Shown here: positions 6,405 through 11,669 of the stretch, piece by piece
How the letters are laid out: each line of letters opens with the position of its first letter
Position numbering within the stretch: the stretch's first letter is position 1
Origin: Alphaproteobacteria bacterium MarineAlpha3_Bin4
Lineage (GTDB): Bacteria; Pseudomonadota; Alphaproteobacteria; Rhodospirillales; Casp-alpha2
DNA length: 11,669 bases
Reading direction: 5' to 3'
NCBI GenBank assembly: GCA_002938045.1
Contig: PTLJ01000024.1
Span: 1 to 11,669 of the forward strand
Notes under the pieces: model-generated
What the model saw: only the letters and a program-made list of their open reading frames with translations
What the model was told of the DNA's origin: nothing
Databases searched by the model: none
Made by a program: the position numbers and the translations under genes

Positions 6405-8429
6405 ATGAGCAGCAAGTCTCCATCCGGGCCCCGAGTCGCAGCCATTGTTGGGCCGTACTTGAGCGGCAAGACCTCGCTGTTGGAGGCGATGCTTGCGCAG
6501 GCTGGCACCGTAAACCGTAAGGGCACGGTAAAAGAAGCCAACATGGTCGGCGACGGCACTCCGGAGGCCAAGGCGCGGCAGATGTCGACGGAACTCAACA
6601 TCGCCACTACCGATTACCTGGGCGAGCCCTGGACCTTCCTCGATTGTCCGGGCTCAGTCGAGTTAGCGCAAGAATTCCGTAACGCGCTGATGGTCACCGA
6701 CACAGCGATTGTCGTTTGCGAAGCCGACCCAGAAAAGGCCTTGACCGCCGGTCCGGTGCTGCAATTCCTGGGTGAGAACAGCGTTCCGCACTTAGTCTTC
6801 ATCAACAAGATGGACGTCCACGGTCATACCGTGAAGGCAACCCTCGACGCCCTGCAGGAGGTTTCGTCGCTGCCGCTGGTGCTGCGTGAGATTCCGATCC
6901 GCAACGGCGACGATATCACCGGCCATGTCGACTTGGTCAGCGAGGGTGCCTTCGAATGGAAGACCGGCCAGCCCTCGCAGCTGATTGAATTTCCGGACGC
7001 GGTCAAAGACCGCGAGCAGCAGGCGCGCACCGAACTCCTGGAAACGCTGGCCGATTTCGATGACACGCTACTCGAGAACCTGCTCGAGGACATCATCCCC
7101 TCTACGGATGAAATTTATGCGACCCTGGCCAAGGATTTGCAGCAGAGCCTGATTGTGCCGGTGTTTTTTGGCTCAGCCGAGCAGGACAACGGCGTCCGTC
7201 GGCTGCTGAAAGCGCTGCGCCATGAAACGCCGGAGGTGGCAGCGACCGCCGAACGGCTTGGTATCGGCACAGGAGGCGAGGCGGTGGCACAAGTGTTCAA
7301 GACCGTCCACGCCGGCCACGCCGGAAAATTAAGCTTCGCGCGCGTATGGTCGGGCGAAATCAGCGACGGCATGACGCTCAACGGCAGCCGGGTGAGCGGC
7401 CTTAACCACGCACTCGGGCAAAAGCACGAGAAGATCACCAAGGCCGACACCGGTGAGATTGCAGCCTTGGGACGCATGGAGGACGTCGCCACCGGCACCA
7501 CACTGTCGGCTTCGAGCAGCGTTGAAATCAACTGGCCGGCGGCCATAAAACCACTATTTTCGCTTTCCATCCACACCGCGCAGCACGGCGACGAGGTCAA
7601 GCTATCGAGTGCACTGACCAAACTCATCGACGAGGACCCATCGTTCAGTTACGAACCAAATAAGGACACCGGAGAGTTGTTGGTGTGGGGCCAGGGTGAG
7701 ATGCACCTGCTGATCTCGATCGACAAACTCAAGAACCGCTATAACCTGGAGGTCACATCGAGACGCGCCCAGGTTCCTTACAAGGAAACCATCCGTAAGC
7801 CGACCTCCCAGCACGCCCGCCACAAGAAGCAATCGGGCGGCCACGGTGAGTTCGGCGACGTCCATATCGAAATCAAGCCGCTACCGCGGGGCTCCGGTTT
7901 CGACTTCTCCAACACCATAACCGGGGGCGTGGTGCCTAAGAACTACATCCCGGCTGTCGAGAACGGCATCAAGGGGTACATGTCACGGGGACCGCTGGGG
8001 TTCCCGGTGGTCGACGTCTCGGTAACGCTGACTGACGGCCAGTATCACGCCGTCGATAGCTCCGACATGGCGTTCAAAAAAGCCGCCGCCCTTGCCATGC
8101 GCGAGGGCATGCCGAATTGCAACCCGGTGCTGCTGGAGCCAATATTCCAAGTTCAGATATCGCTGCCGAGCGAATTCACGTCCAAGATCCAGCGCCTGGT
8201 CTCGGGCCGGCGCGGGCAGATCCTGGGCTTCGACGCCAAGCCCGGCTGGAAGGGCTGGGACGAGGTCTCAGTACAATTACCACAGTCCGAAATGCACGAC
8301 CTGATTATCGAGCTGCGCTCGATGACTTTGGGCGTCGGCACCTTCCAGTGGAAGTTTGACCGTCTCCAGGAGTTCTCCGGCAAGGAGGCCGACCAAGTCG
8401 TCGCCGAGCGGGCGGCGGCCAATGAATGA
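6405..8429 (+). CDS. EF-G-like translational GTPase (EF-G paralogue with altered G3 motif)
   Basis: This 674-residue protein has the full five-domain EF-G layout. The GTPase domain shows G1 GPYLSGKT (16-23), a G2 region RQMSTELNIATT (58-69), G3 DCPGS (80-84), G4 NKMD (134-137) and G5 GSA (256-258). Domain II is about 290-375, domain III about 380-455, domain IV about 456-575 (GGHGEFGDVHIEI, YHAVDSSDMAFKKAA) and domain V about 576-660 (LLEPIFQVQISLPSEF, GRRGQILGFD). Canonical EF-G has DTPGH in G3, where the His activates water for GTP hydrolysis; here it is Ser84. G1 is also GPYLSGKT rather than GHxDxGKT. These features match a known EF-G-like family in alphaproteobacteria, distinct from the fusA of the str operon. 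The exact role (translocation, recycling or another ribosome function) is unresolved. The ATG at 6405 is supported by a strong AGGGAGGGG. Confidence 0.9.
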   Translation: MSSKSPSGPRVAAIVGPYLSGKTSLLEAMLAQAGTVNRKGTVKEANMVGDGTPEAKARQMSTELNIATTDYLGEPWTFLDCPGSVELAQEFRNALMVTDTAIVVCEADPEKALTAGPVLQFLGENSVPHLVFINKMDVHGHTVKATLDALQEVSSLPLVLREIPIRNGDDITGHVDLVSEGAFEWKTGQPSQLIEFPDAVKDREQQARTELLETLADFDDTLLENLLEDIIPSTDEIYATLAKDLQQSLIVPVFFGSAEQDNGVRRLLKALRHETPEVAATAERLGIGTGGEAVAQVFKTVHAGHAGKLSFARVWSGEISDGMTLNGSRVSGLNHALGQKHEKITKADTGEIAALGRMEDVATGTTLSASSSVEINWPAAIKPLFSLSIHTAQHGDEVKLSSALTKLIDEDPSFSYEPNKDTGELLVWGQGEMHLLISIDKLKNRYNLEVTSRRAQVPYKETIRKPTSQHARHKKQSGGHGEFGDVHIEIKPLPRGSGFDFSNTITGGVVPKNYIPAVENGIKGYMSRGPLGFPVVDVSVTLTDGQYHAVDSSDMAFKKAAALAMREGMPNCNPVLLEPIFQVQISLPSEFTSKIQRLVSGRRGQILGFDAKPGWKGWDEVSVQLPQSEMHDLIIELRSMTLGVGTFQWKFDRLQEFSGKEADQVVAERAAANE

Positions 8430-8446
8430 ACCGGTCGCACCGGGAT

Positions 8447-8469
8447 AAAAAAAGGGCCTGAAGAGGCCC
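8447..8469 (-). terminator. Rho-independent terminator of the minus-strand small transcript
   Basis: Read on the minus strand, GGGCCT-CTTC-AGGCCC (8469-8454) forms a 6-bp GC-rich stem with a 4-nt loop and is followed at once by TTTTTTT (8453-8447). On the + strand the same hairpin lacks a downstream T tract, so it is polar: it ends transcription moving left, 17 bp short of the stop codon of the convergent EF-G-like gene. Confidence 0.8.
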
Positions 8470-8599
8470 GGCGAGTTTAAACAGGGAAGCTTCACGTCTA
8501 GAAAACGTAAGGGATCACCTTGAGGAGCGATCCTTTCCTTCGGGCAGCATAGGGACATGAGCCCGAAGAAGGAGCAGATGCTGAAGAGCATCATCCGAT
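8447..8599 (-). ncRNA. Candidate small regulatory RNA, about 150 nt, downstream of the LysR gene
   Basis: This is predicted from structure and signals, not from a known family match. From a start near 8599 the minus-strand RNA would contain hairpin 1 GATGCT-CTTC-AGCATC (8592-8577). Hairpin 2 is CTTCGGGC/GCCCGAAG (8568-8538) with an inner CAT/ATG pairing and a UCCC-bearing loop. Hairpin 3 is AAGGATC/GATCCCTT with one bulge (8535-8509), whose loop carries CUCCUC. A short ACGT...ACGT pairing follows, then a single-stranded GAAGCUUCCCUG and the U7 terminator. The loop words UCCC and CUCCUC are complementary to Shine-Dalgarno sequences, a common sRNA seed type. The ATG-started frame here runs straight through the terminator into the neighbouring gene, which argues against a peptide. 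A LysR-type site and a -10 box lie upstream. Similarity in logic to AbcR-type RNAs is an inference. Confidence 0.58.
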
Positions 8600-8605
8600 G
8601 GGCGT

Positions 8606-8611
8606 AATATA
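8606..8611 (-). promoter_or_regulatory. Predicted -10 box (TATATT) of the small RNA
   Basis: TATATT on the minus strand (8611-8606) is the best -10 match in the interval and would start transcription at about A8599. No good -35 hexamer lies 16-18 bp upstream, as is common for promoters that need an activator. Confidence 0.45.
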
Positions 8612-8655
8612 CTAACCGCGGCCGTGGTATACCTCCTACAATCCCGCATTTCAGT

Positions 8656-8672
8656 TATGCAATAACTGCATA
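8656..8672 (-). promoter_or_regulatory. LysR-type binding site (T-N11-A dyad)
   Basis: TATGCAGTTATTGCATA is a dyad with 6-bp arms TATGCA/TGCATA and contains the LysR-type T-N11-A core TGCAGTTATTGCA. Its centre (8664) is 65 bp upstream of the start site predicted from the TATATT box, the classical place for the LysR recognition site. A second overlapping dyad, CAGTTAT/ATAACTG (8652-8668), adds symmetry. It lies 30 bp beyond the stop of the LysR gene and so faces away from that gene, towards the small transcript. The regulator that binds is inferred to be the adjacent LysR protein. Confidence 0.6.
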
Positions 8673-8701
8673 GCTCTACAAAAAACTCTGATCCGTAGAC
8701 G

Positions 8702-9592
8702 TTACAGCTTGCCGCTTTTCATCTTGCTGACAAGAAAGTCCCTGAGAACACCAATCCTTTTGAAGTTTCTGAGCTCTTCCGGATAGACGAAAAAAAAGTC
8801 GATGCTGGGCCCTCGAAGCTCAGGCAGGATCTCAATTAGGTTGCCGACCTCACGGCTCATATAATCGGGAAGGGCGCCGATTCCGAAGCCGCTCTGAACG
8901 GCCCGAAAGATGCCGTAGATACTGTTGACTTGGAGCCCTGGGCGCCGCCGACAGCCTGCCTCACAGCCAGCCTCCAACAGCCAGTTTAGGTTCTCGACCG
9001 GCGGGCGGGCGTCGTCGCCGTAGACGATTAGCTGGTGGTCGTCCAAGTCTTCAGCTCGGTTTGGCACGCCATGTTCCTCGAGATATTCATGTGCCGCATA
9101 GACGCAGTAGCTCATCCGCATCAGGTGGCGCTGTATCAGGTCCGGCTGACTCGGCGGCGCCAGACGGATGGCAGCGTCGGCCTGGCGCATTGAGAGGTCG
9201 AGTTCGGTATCGGCGAGCACTACGCTGACGTCGATGTCCGGATAGAGTCCGACGAACTCCTTCATCCTTGGCGTCAGCCATATTGAGCCGAATGCGACCG
9301 TGGTCGTCACCTTCAAGAGCCCTTGCGGACGGTCCTTTCTCTCGGCAATTTGGGCTTCGACCATCGCCAACTTGGCAAACACGTCGTGCGCGGTGCGGTA
9401 CAGAAGCTCACCCTGGCCGGTCAGCTTGAGCCCGCGCGCGTGGCGGTGAAACAACCGCACCTGCAGCGAATGCTCGAGGCCGCTGATCTGGCGACTGACC
9501 GCCGATTGGCTTAGGTTCAGAATCTCACCGGCATGGGTGAAGCTACCGGCCTCGGCGACGGCGTGGAAGACGCGAAGCTTGTCCCAGTCCAT
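8702..9592 (-). CDS. LysR-type transcriptional regulator, LsrB/VtlR-like
   Basis: This is a 296-residue regulator of normal LysR length. The N-terminal winged HTH (about 4-62) reads LRVFHAVAEAGSFTHAGEIL, then NLSQSAVSRQISGLE as recognition helix. The HARGLKLTGQGELLYRTAHD segment leads into the linker helix. The effector-binding domain (about 92-290) has the two-lobed LysR pattern with VTTTVAFGSIWLTPRM and GFGIGALPDYM. The beginning MDWDKLRVFHA, the HARGL motif and the position beside trxB match LsrB of Sinorhizobium and VtlR of Brucella, as I recall them. Three cysteines occur (163, 210, 214), the last two as GCEAGC; LsrB is reported to sense redox state, so these may matter. The ATG is 6 bp after the trxB stop, so the two genes share a transcript. 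A probable target site lies just beyond its 3' end. Confidence 0.92.
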   Translation of the reverse strand: MDWDKLRVFHAVAEAGSFTHAGEILNLSQSAVSRQISGLEHSLQVRLFHRHARGLKLTGQGELLYRTAHDVFAKLAMVEAQIAERKDRPQGLLKVTTTVAFGSIWLTPRMKEFVGLYPDIDVSVVLADTELDLSMRQADAAIRLAPPSQPDLIQRHLMRMSYCVYAAHEYLEEHGVPNRAEDLDDHQLIVYGDDARPPVENLNWLLEAGCEAGCRRRPGLQVNSIYGIFRAVQSGFGIGALPDYMSREVGNLIEILPELRGPSIDFFFVYPEELRNFKRIGVLRDFLVSKMKSGKL

Positions 9593-9598
9593 GGCCGC

Positions 9599-10564
9599 CT
9601 ACTCAGCCGCTTCGGCCGCCTCCGTCTGCGTGGTAAGAAATCTCTCGGCCTCGAGCGCACTCATGCAGCCGGTGCCAGCCGCGGTCACTGCCTGGCGGTA
9701 AATTTTGTCCTGCACGTCGCCGGCGGCGTAGACGCCGGGCACGCTGGTTACCGTGCTGTCGGGCGCGGTGATGATATAACCGTCACAATCCATCTCGAGC
9801 TGGCTACGGAACAGCTGAGTGTTGGGGTCGTGGCCGATGGCAATGAAGACGCCGTCGATAGGAATCTCGGTCACTTCATCAATCTTGACGTTGCGCACCC
9901 GCACCGCGGTGACACCGGGCGGATCATCATCGCCGATAACCGCGTCGAGGACGCTGTTCCACACCGGAGTGATCTTGTCGTTCCTAAACAGTCGGTCTTG
10001 CAGGATCTTCTCGGCCCGGAGCTCGTCACGACGGTGGATCAGGAACACCTTAGACGCAAATTTGGTCAGGAACAGGGCTTCCTCGACTGCTGTGTTGCCG
10101 CCACCGATGACGGCGACCAGTTTTTCGCGGAAGAAGAAGCCGTCACAGGTGGCACAGGCGGAAACGCCGAAGCCCATGAACTTCTGCTCGGAGTCGAGTC
10201 CGAGCCAGCGCGCGCTGGCGCCGGTGGCGATGATCAGCGTATCGCCACTGTAGAAGTCGCCCGAATCGCCGATTGCCTCGAAAGGTCGCTTCGAAAGATC
10301 GGCACTGACAATGGTGTCCTCGAACATCTCGGTGCCCACATTCTTGGCCTGCTCATACATTTGCTCCATCAGCCATGGCCCCTGCACCGCCTCGGCGAAA
10401 CCCGGATAGTTCTCTACGTCGGTAGTAATCGTCAGCTGGCCACCCGGCTGCAAACCACGGACCAGGATAGGCATTAGGTTAGCGCGCGCAGCGTAGACGG
10501 CGGCCGTAAAGCCAGCGGCACCGGACCCGATGATCAGGACCTTGCTGTGGTGGTGCTCCGGCAT
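9599..10564 (-). CDS. trxB: Thioredoxin reductase (NADPH)
   Basis: This is a 321-residue low-molecular-weight thioredoxin reductase, a cytoplasmic FAD flavoprotein that passes electrons from NADPH to thioredoxin. Features: FAD-binding GSGAAG (13-18) with PGGQLTITTDVENYPGF downstream; the redox-active CATC pair (Cys137/Cys140, SACATCDGFFF); the NADPH-binding GGGNTAVEEA (154-163) and HRR (177-179) that selects the 2'-phosphate; and the C-terminal FAD motif GVYAAGDVQD. The frame stays open to a GTG at 10630, but the ATG at 10564 (MPEHHHSKVLIIGSG) is preferred, with GAAGGGA about 12 nt upstream and the normal distance to the FAD motif. The Ala/Glu-rich tail ends 6 bp before the LysR start, indicating a two-gene operon. 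The divergent neighbour is an Lrp/AsnC regulator, an arrangement I recall as common in alphaproteobacteria. Confidence 0.96.
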   Translation of the reverse strand: MPEHHHSKVLIIGSGAAGFTAAVYAARANLMPILVRGLQPGGQLTITTDVENYPGFAEAVQGPWLMEQMYEQAKNVGTEMFEDTIVSADLSKRPFEAIGDSGDFYSGDTLIIATGASARWLGLDSEQKFMGFGVSACATCDGFFFREKLVAVIGGGNTAVEEALFLTKFASKVFLIHRRDELRAEKILQDRLFRNDKITPVWNSVLDAVIGDDDPPGVTAVRVRNVKIDEVTEIPIDGVFIAIGHDPNTQLFRSQLEMDCDGYIITAPDSTVTSVPGVYAAGDVQDKIYRQAVTAAGTGCMSALEAERFLTTQTEAAEAAE

Positions 10565-10655
10565 GGCGGCGATGTTCCCTTCAAAGGCTTCCGAGTTTGG
10601 ACCGGCCCCACCGACAGTGGGAGGAACCACCCTAACATAAGAATCCTCCGGCGCC

Positions 10656-10700
10656 TTAGCAAGCGGGCGCTTTCGGGCGCTGCGGGTTAGCTAGCGGGCG
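10656..10700. repeat. Short direct repeat in the trxB upstream region
   Basis: TTAGCAAGCGGGCG (10656-10669) recurs as TTAGCTAGCGGGCG (10687-10700), 13 of 14 bases alike, 31 bp apart (about three helical turns). Between them CGGGCGCT also occurs twice at a 10-bp step (10664 and 10674). A regulator could bind both copies on one face of the helix, or this may be simple local duplication. Confidence 0.4.
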
Positions 10701-10749
10701 GCTCCGGGGCGTCCTCCGTTCGCCGTTCTTTGCTTCGCTCTCTCGGGCA

Positions 10750-10778
10750 TATAATATAATTTCGCAAATTAATTTTGC
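10750..10778 (+). promoter_or_regulatory. lrp promoter -10 region with overlapping Lrp-like operator
   Basis: Two overlapping TATAAT hexamers (10750-10755 and 10755-10760) stand out from GC-rich surroundings. They are followed directly by GCAAATTAATTTTGC (10764-10778), an AT-centred dyad with GCAAA/TTTGC arms that resembles the Lrp/AsnC consensus (CAG-AT-rich-CTG type). Its position over the expected start site, 24 bp before the lrp ATG, fits repression of lrp by its own product. The -35 element is not clear. Confidence 0.55.
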
Positions 10779-10801
10779 TTCAGCACCTGGGCGTAACGAG
10801 A

Positions 10802-11296
10802 ATGAAGCGGGTCAAACTGGACCGAATCGACCGCCGGATTCTGCAAGACCTGCAGGAGGACGGCCGCATGACCAACGTCAAGCTTTCCAAGCGCGCTGGC
10901 ATCTCGGCACCGCCGTGCCTGCGGCGCGTGCGAGCGCTGGAGGAGGCCGGCTACATCACTGGTTATCACGCCAACATCGAGCCTAAGAAATTCGGCTTCA
11001 ACGTCACTGTTTTCGCACAGATCGCGCTCAACTCGCAGGCCGAGACGGACCTGGAGAACTTCGAGGAACTGGTGCGCAGCTGGACGGAAGTGCGCGAATG
11101 CCACATGCTCGCCGGCGAGACTGATTTCCTCTTAAAGGTGGTTACCACGGATTGGGAGGCCTACAACACTTTCCTGACCACCAAGCTGACCCCAGCCAAA
11201 AACCTTAGCCACGTCAAATCGGCGCTTTCTATCCGCTCCACCAAGATGGCCCCTGGCATCCCCATCAACGTCAATGGCGAGGACGAAAGTGATTAG
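10802..11296 (+). CDS. Lrp/AsnC-family transcriptional regulator
   Basis: The protein has 164 residues, the family's normal length. The N-terminal winged HTH (about 4-62) reads LDRIDRRILQDLQEDGRMTN, VKLSKRAGISAPPCLRRVRA and LEEAGYITGYHANIEPKK. The C-terminal RAM ligand-binding domain (about 68-150) has VTVFAQIAL, VRECHMLAGETDFLLKVVTT and the closing LSHVKSALSIRSTK pattern. Such proteins form octamers and sense amino acids. The ATG at 10802 is chosen over a TTG at 10775, because the TTG lies within the probable operator and would add nine residues (MLQHLGVTR) outside the family alignment. The ribosome site is weak. It is divergent from trxB, so one intergenic region may control both. The ligand and targets are not readable from the sequence. 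Confidence 0.93.
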   Translation: MKRVKLDRIDRRILQDLQEDGRMTNVKLSKRAGISAPPCLRRVRALEEAGYITGYHANIEPKKFGFNVTVFAQIALNSQAETDLENFEELVRSWTEVRECHMLAGETDFLLKVVTTDWEAYNTFLTTKLTPAKNLSHVKSALSIRSTKMAPGIPINVNGEDESD

Positions 11297-11325
11297 ATCG
11301 TCGGCCGCTTGAAGGTACGCTACCG

Positions 11326-11520
11326 TTACGAACAGGTCTGCGTCGAGCCACCGGCGACCGGCTGAGGGAAGCTTCCGTCCAAATTCCGGGTTAACCCGAA
11401 GACGGTGCCGACGGCGGTGGATCAGGGTTCCACCGCAATGTAGTCGTAGGCGCCAATTCCCTACACCACCACGAAACAGCAGCGGTCGTTATCCTTGCCA
11501 CTCTCGCGGCGTCCGCTAAC
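11326..11520 (-). pseudogene. Unidentified coding remnant between lrp and greA
   Basis: One minus-strand frame has strongly G/C-biased third positions and protein-like composition but carries two internal stops. It reads GRRESGKDNDRCCFVVV, TAG at 11463-11461, GIGAYDYIAVEP, TGA, then STAVGTVFGLTRNLDG and TAA at 11328-11326. I do not recognise the family. Codon bias downstream of each stop stays coding-like, so a gene inactivated by point mutation is the simplest reading. It lies just behind greA on the same strand. Chance openness in GC-rich DNA cannot be excluded. Confidence 0.35.
11414..11436. other. 8-bp stem hairpin between convergent lrp and greA
   Basis: GCGGTGGA (11414-11421) and TCCACCGC (11429-11436) pair perfectly around a 7-nt loop. 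Neither side has a T tract, so an intrinsic terminator is doubtful. It could still be a processing or Rho-pausing structure for the convergent transcripts. A 12-bp palindrome, CGGGTTAACCCG, lies nearby at 11387-11398. Confidence 0.35.
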
Positions 11521-11534
11521 AGGGAAAACTCCCC

Positions 11535-11669
11535 CTATTTGAAACTTACTTTGCAGATCTTATAGGCCTTGTGGCCGCGCGGCGTCTCGACCTCGACCAG
11601 GTCACCAAGCTTCTTGCCGATCAGGGCGCGGGCCAGAGGCGAGGTGACGGATAGCTTGCCAGCCTCCGC
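11535..11669 (-). CDS. greA: Transcription elongation factor GreA, C-terminal end (truncated by window edge)
   Basis: The minus strand from the right edge is open for 44 codons to TAG at 11537-11535. It reads AEAGKLSVTSPLARALIGKK, then LGDLVEVETPRGHKAYKICKV and SFK. The pattern KxSxTSPLARALIGKxxGDxVEVxTPxGxKxYxI is diagnostic of the FKBP-like C-terminal domain of GreA, which helps RNA polymerase restart backtracked complexes by stimulating transcript cleavage. The N-terminal coiled coil and the start lie outside the window. It converges on the lrp gene across 238 bp that hold a coding-like remnant and a hairpin. The frame also fits Gre-family paralogues in principle, but the SPLARALIGK wording is typical of GreA. 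Confidence 0.9.
   Translation of the reverse strand, partial: AEAGKLSVTSPLARALIGKKLGDLVEVETPRGHKAYKICKVSFK

Noticed and set aside
8447..8469. Hairpin as + strand terminator of the EF-G-like gene
   Set aside because: On the + strand the A7 lies before the stem and GGCGAG after it, so there is no U tract. The signal is polar for the minus strand.
8277..8594. Minus-strand frame of 105 codons starting with ATG at 8594
   Set aside because: It runs through the terminator hairpin and the T7 tract and then antisense into the EF-G-like gene. It has no ribosome site and no recognisable domain.
9533..10477. Long + strand open frame (314 codons) opposite trxB and the LysR start
   Set aside because: It is antisense to two clearly identified genes and has no family pattern. 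Such mirror frames are usual in GC-rich DNA.
1..11669. tRNA, rRNA, CRISPR arrays, insertion sequences or prophage genes
   Set aside because: I saw no cloverleaf, no regularly spaced repeats and no transposase or integrase pattern in the intact or broken frames.

Overview
The window looks like chromosomal DNA from an alphaproteobacterium, most probably a Rhodospirillales-type lineage. The support is the style of the ATP synthase beta/epsilon, UvrB, aminotransferase and EF-G-like proteins, the moderately high GC content, and a lrp / trxB / LsrB-VtlR-type LysR block close to greA. This assignment rests on protein resemblance from memory, not on a search.

Layout from left to right. The 3' end of atpD, atpC and a SixA-like phosphohistidine phosphatase lie on the + strand as one tight operon. 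A minus-strand block follows: uvrB reads leftward from about 4224, and behind it sit two small broken genes, a cupin-domain gene and a Pmp3/YqaE-type membrane protein gene, each needing a single-base correction. An intact PLP-dependent aspartate-type aminotransferase starts divergently from uvrB. Then comes a long accessory gap (5605-6404) holding a MarR-family regulator wrecked by several stops and frame changes. A complete EF-G-like translational GTPase follows, whose G3 motif has Ser in place of the usual His. Next, on the minus strand, is a short structured interval that looks like a small-RNA gene with its own activator site, core promoter and U-tract terminator. The LysR regulator and trxB come next as a two-gene minus-strand operon. 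A divergent Lrp/AsnC regulator with a likely autoregulatory operator follows, then a coding-like remnant, and the window ends in the 3' end of greA (minus).

How the parts may work together. The most interesting unit is at 8447-9592. The LysR protein resembles LsrB of Sinorhizobium and VtlR of Brucella, which are known activators that include small RNAs or small proteins in their regulons. Just beyond its stop codon is a T-N11-A dyad centred exactly 65 bp upstream of the start site predicted from a TATATT -10 box. The predicted transcript is about 150 nt, folds into several hairpins with UCCC / CUCCUC (anti-Shine-Dalgarno-like) loops, and ends in a GC hairpin plus seven U. The thioredoxin reductase upstream of the regulator suggests a redox theme.

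A second theme is gene decay. Every housekeeping gene is intact, whereas three or four accessory genes (cupin, Pmp3, MarR, and an unidentified remnant beside greA) are broken. That pattern fits ongoing loss of accessory functions better than random sequencing error.
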